The position numbers were made by a program, and so were the translations under genes. This document shows, piece after piece, positions 20,613 to 32,866 of a stretch of DNA of 58,504 nucleotides; the stretch's first letter is position 1; each line of letters opens with the position of its first letter. This DNA comes from Oehlia diaphana (taxonomy: Eukaryota > Glomeromycota > Glomeromycetes > Glomerales > Glomeraceae), in NCBI GenBank assembly GCA_003833135.1, contig QZLH01000805.1, positions 1 through 58,504 of the forward strand, read 5' to 3'. Below the pieces are notes generated by a model. The model made no database searches. It was not told the DNA's origin and saw nothing but the letters and a program-made list of their open reading frames with translations.

Positions 20613-22359
20613 TTTTTTTTTTTAAAAAAAAAAAAATAAATAAACATTGAAAAAGAAGTTTATTTATTATTTTTGTAAATCTTTTTATTCGTGTAAAGTT
20701 AATTGTTGATCTAATGAATCGTGAGATATCTCTGCGGATAAAGAAATTTCATAATATGGAATAAATTTTAAATTAAAACTTGTTTACAAATTTAAACATA
20801 AAAGGACTCATACTACTTTTTTTGTTACCTTTTTAGGTTTTCACAATAAAATTCCACTACATTTTTTATAGATGATCGACCAAATTAATTTGAAATAAAG
20901 AAACCTATTTCTTTACAATATTTGCAAGTAAATTACTGCATTTTAATAAATATAAGTAGTAAACATCTTGTTTTTTCTGTAAATTCAACAATATCAGATA
21001 AAAATAGCTCCATATCGGTACGGACAAAGCATTAGAAACAATAGAACTATGATTTTGTTATCTTAGTGCATATTTATTTGCGTATGTGAAACAAGTGTGG
21101 TAAATTTTGATTCGCCAGTTTTTTAAGAGAATGAAATGAATTCAAGTTTATTACCGTTATTAGTATCTTGGATACGCTAATCATTGGTCAACTGACAAAT
21201 TTTTTATAGTATAATAATTATTTAAAACTATATTTCGAGTAACATAAAAACATGTTTGAGTTTCCTGAACATTCCTTGACACTCTCTTTTTGTATTTTCT
21301 GAGTTCTGATAAGATGGAGATATATTAAATCATCATATGATTGTGGGTTAATCTCGATGGTTTTTTAATAATAATATACTAAGATAATGATTGTTAGATA
21401 GATAAATCTAGTATGATTAAACTGTAGATGGAAATGCAGATAAATAAATATACATATTTACCCAAAATATATAATTATGGAAATGTTAAAAAATAAAGCG
21501 TATATTTTATTGGGCAAAATATCTCACAGATTTCATGAGACCCATCGTTATGAGAACGGTTTTATAAGTTTTAACGAATAGATCTTAAAGGATAATATTA
21601 ATGATTTAACGTTCAACATCTTGTTTATTATTTTTTGATAACATGCTTCTATTATTACATTGTTTGTTATAGCAAAAAATTAGATACAATTTAAGATTTG
21701 GTAACCGTAGCTTTTAAATATTACACCACTTGCATCATTAATCCAAATAAAAATTAGCATGTCCGAATGTAGTGATATTAATACACCGAAGCTTTGGCGT
21801 ATTTTATCGAATTTTCATTTTTTAATTTAAAATTGCCATTTATTTATTATGATATTTTGTAATTAATCAACCACAAGAAAAAAAAGTTGTTTGATATATA
21901 TTAGGAGGAATTATGACGACCACATAATCATTTGAACATTAATGAGAAATAACAAAAATTTTTATGGATTTTATGAAATTTAACAAATTTTAATTTCCAT
22001 TGGATTTAAATAAAGCAACAAATCATATTGTAAAAACTAATTATACTAGAAGCTTTCTATGATTTCATAAACTGACTATATCTCAATTTGTATTTTCACA
22101 ACTTTCTATTCAGAACAATTTTTAATTTTTTATTTGTGCGACAATAATATTTTTTATTATTATTATTATATTATCAGTTATTATTTTATTATTTTATAAT
22201 AGATTTATTTATCTTTATTATACAATTGAGTGACGGATGATCAATTCATTCAATTTTTTTAAAAAGAAAGTCATTTGAATATTACATGAACGATATTAGG
22301 ATGTTACGCAGAATTAAGATCCTAATATTTTAAATACAGTATATTTGTATTTTCTAAGA
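20613..22359. other. Long AT-rich spacer upstream of F-box gene 1
   Basis: Starts with a T(n)A(n) tract next to the start codon of F-box gene 1. The remainder has ATT microsatellites near 22150-22200 and no supported gene or clear element. Confidence 0.4.
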
Positions 22360-22595
22360 TTTCAAAGGTACCTCCTTTGATATTTGCTTTACTTGCTTTA
22401 TTAGACAATAAATTAAAGCAAGCGGATATTATTTTGAATGATGTCTTATTTAATGTTGTACCACTGAAAAGCATGGTTTCTAAGAACGTTATTTGTTTTA
22501 CCGGAAATTTCCGTGCTCGCTTGCATAGCACCGAAAAAACAAATTCAAAACATTTTACAATATACGTAGTTATTGTCCAAAGGATAAGATGCTGA
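22360..22595 (+). pseudogene. Possible fragment of an unidentified gene
   Basis: The open frame reads KVPPLIFALLALLDNKLKQADIILNDVLFNVV... and ends ...FTIYVVIVQRIRC. Its residue use is more protein-like than the flanks, but there is no ATG at its beginning and no domain I recognise. It may be an exon or a gene scrap. Confidence 0.2.
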
Positions 22596-23554
22596 TTTCG
22601 GAACAATTAAATAATTATGTATGTGAAATAAAATTAGATCATTTATTATAAATAATAACGTATTAAAATTTACGATCATTGAGGTATTTATTCTCTTTGT
22701 AATTTTCATTTATTAAAATAACTATATTTCGTAACAACACCAGATCATTTAAAATATGGATACATTTCTTAACGCTCGCATTATAAGTCATTAAATTCAA
22801 TCGTAGCAATAAATTGGATAATTTGGTTTGTTATTAGTAAAATGAATGATTAATTTAATTTTTGACAGTCTGGTTGTTAGGATTATTTCAACTTATCATT
22901 TTTTAAAAATTTTTTATTCGTTGTATATATATTACTTTAGATCAAATCGGTTCATTAATTGAAATTTTCTGAATAATATACTATTGACCTTTCACATAAT
23001 ATACATAATATACATAACTACAATCTTACTATGATAAGCTGCTTCCTGTAATAGAAACGAATGCTATACACGCACAAGAATACAAACTGCTATGCATATG
23101 CGTATTTATGATCGGGAAATCCGATTTTTTGCGGTGGATTGGTTTACCCATTCAGGAAAAATTGTATGAAATAAACAAATGGTAAATTTTGGTAAAATTT
23201 TTTTGTATTTTATTTGGTGCGACCTTACGTGCGAGTCGGGGAGTGAGAATTGTAGAAAACGATATAAATAATAATAAAATGAATCCAATCGCTACTAAAC
23301 CATTACTAATAGGTAACGGAAAGACTACAATCAATGCTCTATATTAAATTTATTATTTAATTTTTAATTTAAAATTATAATATAACCGAATTATCCGATC
23401 AATTCATGATTCCCGTATAAATTATTTTATTTTTTCAAGGAACATTTTTTTTCTTTGACAAACACAGAAAAGATCGAAATGGAAAAAAAGAAAAAAAAAT
23501 ATTTCTTTGCATCTCCAACAAATATAAATACTACTGTTTCTAATTAGATTTTTC
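22596..23554. other. Spacer with a possible membrane-helix ORF
   Basis: On the minus strand 23334-23155 an ORF reads PISNGLVAIGFILLLFISFS, a good single membrane helix, followed by basic residues (RLARKVAPNKIQKNF). No start context, domain or partner exon is seen, so it is not called as a gene. The rest is AT-rich filler. Confidence 0.25.
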
Positions 23555-23743
23555 ACTCTCCCTATAAAAATTAAATGTTTTATATTTGTACTCATGTGTA
23601 AAAAAACGTCTAATGAAGCACCATTTTGTCTGATTTATGTCTTATAAAAAAAACCAAAAATTAAAACAAATGGTGCTTTCATAAACATTTATTACACGAG
23701 CACAAATATAAAACAAGTTTAACACATTTCGTTTTTATAGAGT
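23555..23743. repeat. Foldback MITE, CCCTATAAAAA-ended, with internal 20-bp arms
   Basis: ACTCTCCCTATAAAAA at the left is mirrored by TTTTTATAGAGT at the right. Inside, TGTTTTATATTTGTACTC is matched by its inverse GAGCACAAATATAAAACA, and GAAGCACCATTT by AAATGGTGCTTTC. The arms carry small indels. The end sequence relates it to the 17896 element. Confidence 0.75.
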
Positions 23744-23750
23744 CTGGGTA

Positions 23751-23900
23751 GGACCCATATATATATTTATATGTCAGGAGATAATTATATAATAAGTGTA
23801 CGCAGAAGTTTTTTTTTTAATAAGGTTAGTGCACAAAATTAACGCCTACCATTAAATATTTGGAAAAAAATAAGCAAACTAAACCCCTGACTTTTTATTA
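23751..23900. repeat. One-ended relative of the 6521 MITE
   Basis: After a TA it begins GGACCC and continues with the same order of words as the left part of the 6521 element: a run of ATATAT, GTCAGG, GTACGCAGA, a T-rich run, then AACGCCTACC. The right end is not found. It lies 7 bp from the foldback MITE that ends at 23743. Confidence 0.6.
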
Positions 23901-25842
23901 TAATATGCATTATTGTAAAAAAAAAAAAAAAGAAAAATATTACAATTGTACCGTATTGTTTCAATTATATCTTTCAGCCAATTATACTATTTAAATCATT
24001 TTATAGCGTAAAAAAAAAAAGAAAAAAAATATTACAATTGTACAATTCATAGCCGTGTATATAAATATATATACCGTATACTACCGACTCCTTTCTTTCC
24101 CGACAATCATTTCACCGATAATTAATTATCTCACTAACAGACGTTTTACCGACATTGACAGGATCATTTTACCTTCACCGACAGTTTTGAAATCCTACTC
24201 ACCCTAATCTTATTCTAACCCTAATCTGCGTCTCAATAATAAATGGTCAAAATAGTATTCCCATTTACATATACAATAGCTACAAAAGAAAAGTCGTATC
24301 AAATGTGTCGATGGATCAATAGATGTAATAGTCATAGAGAGCACACTGCCCTTCAGTAAACAGCGGTGGAGTATTATACATGTAAGATTATTTATTTTAT
24401 GATCACTCTCGGCACTGTGGTGGGTCTTAATTTTAATCTTTATTGCGAATGTAATAGCCTTAGTGAAACAAATGGTTTTAAAATAAATTTACGTACTTAT
24501 CCAGGAATTTTCTTCATTATTAAAAAGTATAGAGTGTTATCATATTAACGCAATTTCTATTTATATTATAAATGCAAACGTAATATTAATTTGGACAATA
24601 TTATTGACATACTCTTCGTCCCTTCGTGCTTACTATATGGTGTACCCAAATTGAAAAGAGAATTTTTATCACAATTCAAGTCAGCAATCTCCTACTAGTA
24701 AATTTTTAATTATTATGTAATTAGAAGAAAAACGAGATGTATAATTTTCAACCTTACATTAAAATATGGAATACATTAATAATAAAAAAAATTCTCGATA
24801 TACGATCATATAGTAACTAGTCAAGCGAAATTTGGTATTGAATTACATTAATAAAAATATTAATCATGATTGACAAAAATATCTTTTCGATCTTGTTAAT
24901 AAGCAGAATTCTAATGTTCATTAACTCTTCAATACTAGATTAAAAAAATTAGGTTCAAAATGTTCAGGCTATATACACTAGCAACTAATAAATAGTAATC
25001 ATTTCAAGCATGATGAATATTAACAAGTTTCACTTTTAATATAAATGGAATCTCCGTCTAGAACTTTCTTCCATACTCATTGGACCTGCCTATAGCTTGG
25101 TAGATATACGGTCAGATGGTCTTCGATAATTGGACTCAGGAAGTATTACGGATTAGCGACTTTGAAACCAGGCAAAGGACACGAACTTTTCACGAATACG
25201 AGGTGAAAAGTTTCAAAATAATTAGACAGTTAAGGGATAGCGCAAGTTTATTGAATATTTAAATTCAAATAGTAGTAGCAGGAACAATCTTTCGACACGA
25301 ATTCTGGGCATAATGCTACTTTACCTGTTCCTTGATGGGAAGTAGTAGGTGCGTGAAGAGACGGTTTGCGTGGTAATGAGTTGCTTAACTATTGGATTGT
25401 AATTTCATTTTTTAATATTACACTTGATAGCTTTATTGCTTTTAATAACTTAAATATTCTTTTATTGTAATTGTTGGTTTATGCGTCTTTTTTTCAATAA
25501 AAAAAAAGTTTATCGATTATAGTACAGTACTGTATATTACTTCTAATTAAACGAATGTATCGATTTGGCTATTTTTCCTCTCAATGGATCGCTCGTTTCG
25601 TGCGTAATTTAACATATACATTTGTACTGATATGCTTTATTTTAAAATATTAAATATATATATATGCATTACATGAAATTAATATTAATATTTATTGGTT
25701 TGTTTTATAATTCTAATAAAATGAGAGATTAAATAAAAAGTTTTTAATTCATTAAATTGATTTGATTATTATAAATGCTTTACTATCATCCACCTTAAAA
25801 ATATTTTCAATATGCTTCCTAATATGTTCTACATACCAGATC
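23901..25842. other. AT-rich spacer with CCGACA and CCCTAA motif clusters
   Basis: Near 24090-24190 the word CCGACA or ACCGATA recurs five times in CATTTTACCGACA-like contexts, then three CCCTAA words occur (CACCCTAATCTTATTCTAACCCTAATCTG). 25055-25390 is a less AT-rich block without an open frame that could be an old repeat. No gene is supported. Confidence 0.4.
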
Positions 25843-27492
25843 TCATTCTTTAATCAACTCCATACCAAATTCTCTAGCAACTTTAAAATACTCTTGATTA
25901 ACGTCATCACACTTTCCGATAATTTCCAAATACTTTAATTTACTATTACTATTTATACACTCTTGAAAAAAACATTTCAATTCATTACTACTAAAAACTA
26001 AATAATCCATCTCTTTAAATTGAATTTTTCTTAAATTTTTTGGTATAAATTTACCTAAATTTCTAAAAATATTTTCCCATGATCCATGATCTGATAATAT
26101 TGTACTAAAATAAATTAATTTAGTACAAGATTTAAATATAAGAATTAATTCATCAGGAAAAATTTTAGGAAGTTCTAAATGAATTAATAAATGAGAATAA
26201 AATGGAATTTGTTGAAATACTTGATTATGTTCTCTTTTATAATGTAATACTAATTTAGTTAAAGTTTTTGAAGAAGATTGAATTAATTGAACCAAAAAAC
26301 CTTCAGAAATAGTTGGAATATAATACGCCACAAATTCAAATACTTCAAGCCTTGTTAAATTTTTTGCCCAAGAATTTAAATTATCATAAATCTCTCTACA
26401 CTTATATAATTTTAATATTCTTATGTTTTTAAGTAAACATAATGAATTTAACGCCTTTTCATTTATTTTATTAAAAGGTATATACTTAAATTCCAATATT
26501 TTCAAAGTTTCACTTTGTGTTGATAATGAATTAAAAACTATATTATAATTATTATCAATATTATCATCACCAAAAAGTCTATTAATAGCGTATACAACTG
26601 AATCACGTTTATTTTCTGATAATATAATATGTTGTAACATTTTTTGTAATGAAATAAATCGTGATAAAGAATTTGCTTTTTCAATAGAATTAATTTGTTC
26701 GTTATAAAGTAAATTCAATCTACAACTATAATTTGATAGAGCCATATAAAGGTCATTTGGTGGTGATCTAACCTCTTCATTTCTACCAACATAATTATTT
26801 ATATAATATAATTCTTTTAAATCACGCAATTTATTTTTTCCATTAAAATCATTAAAAGTTAATAATTCAATTATGCTATTAAAAAATTCATTATTTTGTA
26901 TAGTAAATGGAAAATCCAATGTTGATAAATTATTACAATTTTTACATAAGAATTTTAAAAAATGATTTATGATAGGGATTGATATTTTTGAAAATTGATT
27001 TTCTGTTATATTATTATTTGAAATATAAGGAGGAAACCAAATCTTTTGATAACGAAATAATTTATAAGTATTTGATAATATTTTATCAAAAATTAATCCA
27101 CGAATAAATTTAACATAATTAAAAGTTGTTAAATTAATAGTTTCTTCATTAAAATCAAATAGATTAGATAATTTACTTGAAGAATTTGATAATATAATTT
27201 GTTCAATCTCTGATTTAGGAATACAACTTATTAATGTACGAATTAATTTAAAATATGATAAATATGTTTCATTATGAAAATAAATGTTTGGATAAGCAAA
27301 ATGACGAAAATGATGAAATGGATAAGCATATAAGAAAGGTGTTGATGTTCTACACCAATGTCTTGATACTAACGTACAAGAATATAAATCTTTAGTTGAC
27401 GTGTAAGTGTAAGCATCACCGGAAGAATTTTTATCGAGAAGATTTAAGAAAATCTTTTCTAAACATTCTGAAAGTAAAAATGATGGCAACAT
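25843..27492 (-). CDS. F-box protein, array member 2 (549 aa)
   Basis: A single exon. The start chosen is the ATG giving MLPSFLLSECLEKIFLNLL; a longer frame would need a TTG. The F-box continues through a short Ser/Thr insert to LYSCTLVSRHWCRTSTPFLYAYPFHHF. The C-terminal region carries leucine-rich-like segments in the same order as members 3 and 4: SRFISLQKMLQHIILSE, LKNIRILKLYKC, WAKNLTRLEVFEFV, SSKTLTKLVLHYKRE, LIHLELPKIFPDELI, FIPKNLRKIQFKEM, and the terminal EYFKVAREFGMELIKE. The role is inferred to be an SCF substrate adaptor. No break is seen. Confidence 0.9.
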   Translation of the reverse strand: MLPSFLLSECLEKIFLNLLDKNSSGDAYTYTSTKDLYSCTLVSRHWCRTSTPFLYAYPFHHFRHFAYPNIYFHNETYLSYFKLIRTLISCIPKSEIEQIILSNSSSKLSNLFDFNEETINLTTFNYVKFIRGLIFDKILSNTYKLFRYQKIWFPPYISNNNITENQFSKISIPIINHFLKFLCKNCNNLSTLDFPFTIQNNEFFNSIIELLTFNDFNGKNKLRDLKELYYINNYVGRNEEVRSPPNDLYMALSNYSCRLNLLYNEQINSIEKANSLSRFISLQKMLQHIILSENKRDSVVYAINRLFGDDNIDNNYNIVFNSLSTQSETLKILEFKYIPFNKINEKALNSLCLLKNIRILKLYKCREIYDNLNSWAKNLTRLEVFEFVAYYIPTISEGFLVQLIQSSSKTLTKLVLHYKREHNQVFQQIPFYSHLLIHLELPKIFPDELILIFKSCTKLIYFSTILSDHGSWENIFRNLGKFIPKNLRKIQFKEMDYLVFSSNELKCFFQECINSNSKLKYLEIIGKCDDVNQEYFKVAREFGMELIKE

Positions 27493-30180
27493 AACCAATT
27501 TTTTATTTTATAAAAAATTTAAAATCGAAAATGATAGAAAGAGAGAGAGAAAAAAAAATCATTTAAATGTCATAAGCCAGTTTTGAGAAACGTTGCAAAA
27601 TAAAAATGTTATAACCGTAAAATGTTAATTTTTGCAGTCGATCATTGGGCGTATTCACAAATTTGGCTTAGTTAATTTTAAGGTAAGTTTGTCATATGAC
27701 ATATACATTAATTTTAATTTTATTTTATTTTTTTTTTTTTTCTCGTCAAATTGATCTGCGTTTTTTTTTTTATTTGATAAAGGTATGAAATGAAATTTTA
27801 TTTGACAAAAGATTGAATGAATCGAATTACAATTATCAATAATGAGATATGGAAGAACTTTTTTGATAGAAATCAAAAATTATAGTATGTTTAGTATATT
27901 TTTAGATAATAATTTAAGATCTATAAAGGTAACATTTATAATGGATCGTTTTTATATTCCGTAGTTTAATTCCGTGTTTTTCCCGTAGATATCATATATA
28001 TCCCGGAAAAAATTCTGTTACATGTTGTCTATGTCACACAGTCACGTGTTGATCACGATGTAAGAGTGATTTAATTATTAAATTTTATAAAAAAGGTTAT
28101 TGTTCTCGTTTTTGAATATTCGAAAACGGAAACACGTTTATTTACGCAAGTACAATTCAATCAATCGATTGAATTATCTTGTAACCCAAAAAGTACAGTA
28201 GTATTTATTGATTATAGTACGTTTTAAACTAAATTGAATCGGATTTGCTACGAATCTCGACGCCCGTCACAACACGAACCCGACGCTCACAATCCTGAGT
28301 TCCTGACCCGAAAATTCAAAATCTCGAAACCGTATTTTATTCCCGACATTCATTATCCCGATACTCATTATCCTTTTTAATGTCAAATGCAGATTGATTT
28401 TTAATTTAATTTTTATAATAAAACTTTCAAAATTTGCGAAATGTTTTAAAAAATAATTACACATTAATAATAAATAATACTTGTAAAAATATTAATTTTT
28501 AAAATAAAATTAATTTTGCGAAGAATTTTACATATAATAATATAATAAAAAGGGTTTTGTTTTTTATCTCACTCGCGAAATATCGCATCCCCATATAAAA
28601 GCCTTTTAATATACTAAATAAAATTGTAAAGCAGGCAAAAATACGTATACTATATCAGATATGGGTTTTAAAAGTGTCACAATAGGTACATAAAGGTACA
28701 TAAAGGTTTGCACCAAAAATGTAAAAAAATCAAAAAATCGAGAATTGGGAAATTTGGCAAAGATCGGCGAATTATTAAAAATTGCCAAAAGGGAGGGGAG
28801 CGCATATACGAAAAAGTATTAAAAAATATAATTTTCGTAATGTATTATTAAATATAATGTGTATCTCGCACCCCTGTATGATGCTTAAATCTCGCATTTT
28901 ATAACATAATATTAAAACTTTTTTTAAAAATTGTACAGTATGTGTATTTTTGCCTGTTCCACAAGTTTACTTAAAGCACTAAAGATGGTTTTGGACTTAT
29001 TCGACAAAATTTTTTTCGGTTTATTTTTTCGTTAAGTCACATGACGTATTTAATTCTGACCAGAATTAAATGATCGCATAAAAAATATCCTTTTTTGGAA
29101 TAAAAGCGAGATTTAAGCAGGGCTTTACCCATTAAAGATTAATAAAAATCATTAATTTTAAAATAAAAACATTTTCTTTTTGCGAAATATTATAAAAAAT
29201 TATTAAATATTAACAAAAAAATATTAATTTTTTTTAAATATTAATAAAATTATTACAAGTATTAAAAAGTAATAATATAAAATTAAATAATGTATATAAA
29301 TGTCGTGATAATAATGAACGTAAATGTAGTTTCGAGATTTTTATCGGGATTGTAGCCGTCGAGTTTAACGGGATTCTGATCATCGAACGGCACTCAATTG
29401 AATCACATTTATACATGACAAAGTAAGACACGTAGCAGTTGAGCTTCCGTAATTCGATTACTCCTTGAACTGATATAAAAAATGTGCAAAATTAATTTAC
29501 TTTTCGCATAAAGCCTCTCTTACACTTGATGCTTCTACGGCCCTAATAATATAAAATGTCGATCAATAATTTACGTCTAATTCTCGAATTAATATGTTAA
29601 AAAATCGATTTTTTCTTGATCGTTCTATGATCTTTCCGTAATAATAAGCTTTTAATATAATAATCGTTTTACAATGTCACCATAAAATAATTACGAACAA
29701 AGAACTTCAAAGAATTAATAAAAGTAACATGATAACTAGGAGGAAATCTCAAAAACTTTGTTCAGACTGTAAGGAAACGGACGACTGCAATAAAATAGAA
29801 GAGATAGAAAATCCTCCCATAAAACAGAATAATTTTCTATCTTTCAATGCAAAATTTACTTTAAGTAACGTCTCGATAAGACTTTACACGTGATGCTGAG
29901 AAATTTTTTGTGTTCAAAAGTCAGTAAATATATAACGCACAATTTTATAAAATAAAAAATAAAAATAAATGTAATTTATTAAAAAATCTTTACACTTTTT
30001 TCGCTTTTTTCACCTCTACTATACCGAGTTAATAGTAAAATTCGGTAAAATTAATAATACCTAAGCTTTTAAGATTATTTACAATTGCTTTACAATCCTT
30101 CGTCTAAAAATTCGTATACCGATCGACTCGAAAAAAAAAAGTAAAATGTACGGACGTAATTCTTTAATAATTATATACAA
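27493..30180. other. Spacer between F-box members 2 and 3
   Basis: A GAGAGAGAG run occurs near 27540. Around 28300-28370 CCCGACATTCATTATCCCGATACT-type words occur, and TTTCGAGATTTTTATCGGGATT near 29330 is their approximate inverse, so 28.25-29.42 kb may be an old large inverted-repeat element. No gene is seen. Confidence 0.35.
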
Positions 30181-31800
30181 TTACATAAAAAAATCAATGC
30201 TTCTCCTTTTGATTAATTGAACACCAAATTCTCTAGCAACATCATAATACTCTTGACTAATTTCTGTTATACCCAACTTTCCAAAAATTTCCAAGAGTTT
30301 TAATTCGCTACCATTATTTACACATTCTTCAAAAAAAAGTTTCAAATCATTACTATTAAATAATAAATTATTCATAACTCTAAATTGAATTTTTTGTAAT
30401 TTTTTTGGAATAAATTTACCAAAATTTTTAAAATAATCTCCCCATAAAATATCTTCATCACATTCCGATAATATTATACTAAGATATTGTAATTGATCAC
30501 ATGATTTAATTATTGAAATTAATTCACTTGGAAAAATTTTAGGAAGTTCTAAATGAATTAAAGAATTTGAATAAGTTGAAATTTGATTAAATAATTGACA
30601 ATCTTGATTATTTATCCTTCCATAATTTATAATTAATTTAGTTAAAGTATTTGAAGAAGATTGAATAATTTTAATTAAAAATTCTTTTGAAACGTTCGTA
30701 TATTCATCTAATACTAATTCGAAAATTTCAAGTTTTGTTAAACTTTCCGCCCAAGGAATTAAATTATCATTTAATTCTTTACATTCATGTAATTTTAATT
30801 CTCTAATATTTTTAAGAGAACATAAAGATCTTTTAATTTCTTCATTTATTTTACCAAATGATAAATTTGTAAAATATAATTTTTGTAAACTTTCACATTG
30901 AGTTGATAATGAATTAAGAACGATATTATAATTATCATCCAAACTATTTCTTATATAATGATAACGTTCTGATAAAATAACATGTCGTAAATTCTTTTGC
31001 AAAGAAATAAATCTAGATATTGAATTTGCTTTTTCAATGGAATTGATTCCTTCGTTACAAAGTAAACTTAAATTACAAATATTATTTGAAAGAGCAGAGT
31101 AAAGATCTTTTTGATCTTCATATTTACTAATATAATTTAATTTTTTTAGATCGCTTAATTTACTTTTACCATTTCTATCCTTGAACGTTAATAATTCAAT
31201 GGTACTATTAAAAAATTCATTGTCTTGTATTGTAAATAGAAATTCTAATATTTGCAAATTATTAGAATTTTTACATAAAGATTTTATAAGATAATTCATT
31301 ATTGGAATTGAAATTTTTGAAAAACGACGTTGCGTCGTATTATTTTTTGGTATATAAGGAGGTAACCATATTTTACGATAATGAAATAATTTAAAAGAAT
31401 CAGTAAACGTTTCATTAAAAATTAAACCATGAATAAAAGTAATATAATTAAATGTTGATGATGGATAAGTTGATAAAGGAGGTTTTTTATTAGAACGGGA
31501 GAATAATTTATGTATATGAGAAAAATTTGAATTTATAATTAATTCAATTTCAGATTTTGGAATACAATTTAATAAAGTACGAATGAGTTGAAAAATTTTT
31601 GAAATATGAGAATCAGAATAAATTACATAATGAAATGGGTAAGTATATAAGAATGGTGTTGATATTCTACACCAATGTCTCGATACTAATGTACAAGGGT
31701 ATAAATATTTAGCCGACATGGTGGCAAAGGTATCATCATCATCAACAAGGTACAAAAAAATTTTTTCCAAGCATTCTGAAAGTAAAATTGAAGCTGCCAT
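30181..31800 (-). CDS. F-box protein, array member 3 (539 aa)
   Basis: A single exon starting MAASILLSECLEKIFLYLVDDDD, then LYPCTLVSRHWCRISTPFLYTYPFHYV completes the F-box. The LRR-like half follows the family order: SRFISLQKNLRHVILSE, LKNIRELKLHECKEL, WAESLTKLEIFELV, SSNTLTKLIINYGR, LIHLELPKIFPSELI, FIPKKLQKIQFRVM, EYYDVAREFGVQLIK, with a short extra tail RRSIDFFM. The spacer to member 4 is only 1.07 kb, the shortest in the array, which fits a recent tandem duplication. No disablement. Confidence 0.9.
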   Translation of the reverse strand: MAASILLSECLEKIFLYLVDDDDTFATMSAKYLYPCTLVSRHWCRISTPFLYTYPFHYVIYSDSHISKIFQLIRTLLNCIPKSEIELIINSNFSHIHKLFSRSNKKPPLSTYPSSTFNYITFIHGLIFNETFTDSFKLFHYRKIWLPPYIPKNNTTQRRFSKISIPIMNYLIKSLCKNSNNLQILEFLFTIQDNEFFNSTIELLTFKDRNGKSKLSDLKKLNYISKYEDQKDLYSALSNNICNLSLLCNEGINSIEKANSISRFISLQKNLRHVILSERYHYIRNSLDDNYNIVLNSLSTQCESLQKLYFTNLSFGKINEEIKRSLCSLKNIRELKLHECKELNDNLIPWAESLTKLEIFELVLDEYTNVSKEFLIKIIQSSSNTLTKLIINYGRINNQDCQLFNQISTYSNSLIHLELPKIFPSELISIIKSCDQLQYLSIILSECDEDILWGDYFKNFGKFIPKKLQKIQFRVMNNLLFNSNDLKLFFEECVNNGSELKLLEIFGKLGITEISQEYYDVAREFGVQLIKRRSIDFFM

Positions 31801-32866
31801 GGTTAATTAATTAATTAAATCAAGTAAAAAAAATAGATTTTCGCTATCAACGTTTATTTTTGAGTCAATTATTTTTTGTTGAACAAATGTTCTTTATAAA
31901 CTCGTATTTGTTCGACGATCTTTTCCAAATTTTTTATGCGGCTTTAATGCTGCTTATTGAAATATGTATTTTATGCATACATATAAGCACGGTATATAAA
32001 GGAATATATACGTAGTAAAAAGAATTTAAATATTTATAAATTTTGTTGGGGAAAAAAAAATAAAGAATTTTATCAAGTTGATTCATTGGTAAAATGACCT
32101 TTATTTTTCTTGTTTTTTAATTAATTATGCCAAGAAATAAACAGTTTTGCTTTTTATAATAAATAACACTGGTTTTTTTGTTATTCGTCCACATGTTTGT
32201 GGAACGTGACGTATTTAACTATAAAGCAAGTTTGTTTAATAATATGATTTGATTGCCAAGAAATGAAATGATTCGGAGTTGAATGATCCAACTCCGAACG
32301 GTCCGAAAATACCCGAGATTTTTTCATAATATTCATAATGTGGTACATTAAATCTGTTGCACATTAATACATAAAAGTCCTTTGTTTGTACTAATAATAA
32401 AAAATAATGAGACTCACCTGATTGTGAGTTTTTTTTACAATTATTCCAAATAAAGGATTCTGGCTGGCAAAAAAATTTGTTAGTATTAGAGTGTTCTCAT
32501 TGTAAGAAATACGACAAGTAAAAAATCTAAATCTATAAAGAGATTTATAAATAAGACCGGTCATATATTTTATGATCCGATAAATTTTTATCAAAAATTA
32601 GATATCTCCCACCCTAAACTTTTCAGGTTAGAATTGGGCCTTTAAATCACATTTTACCGTACAAGACATTTTTAAATCATTGACGCACGTATCAAAATTG
32701 ATTTTATTTATTATTAAAATAAACAAAAAAAAAATTTAAATTTTTTCTTTTCTATAAAAATCGAACCAGACGTGAAATTTATGGCGTCTATTATTGTTGT
32801 AACTAGAACCAGCTATGAAATGACTCTATAATATATATATATATATCTATCTAACTATCTAACTAT
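31801..32866. other. Spacer between F-box members 3 and 4, with CTAT/CTAA microsatellite
   Basis: A TTAATTAATTAATTAA run precedes the start of member 3. Near 32830-32870 a (TA)n run merges into TCTATCTAACTATCTAACTA at the 3' end of member 4. No gene is seen between. Confidence 0.5.

Noticed and set aside
22322..22606. 94-codon minus-strand frame opposite the 22360 block
   Set aside because: The plus-strand frame reads more like protein; the minus frame appears to be its complement shadow.
28250..29420. Large inverted-repeat transposon between F-box members 2 and 3
   Set aside because: The inverse similarity of the two ends is patchy and mostly AT-rich; only short CTCGAAAC/CCCGA words match, so it is mentioned only as a possibility.
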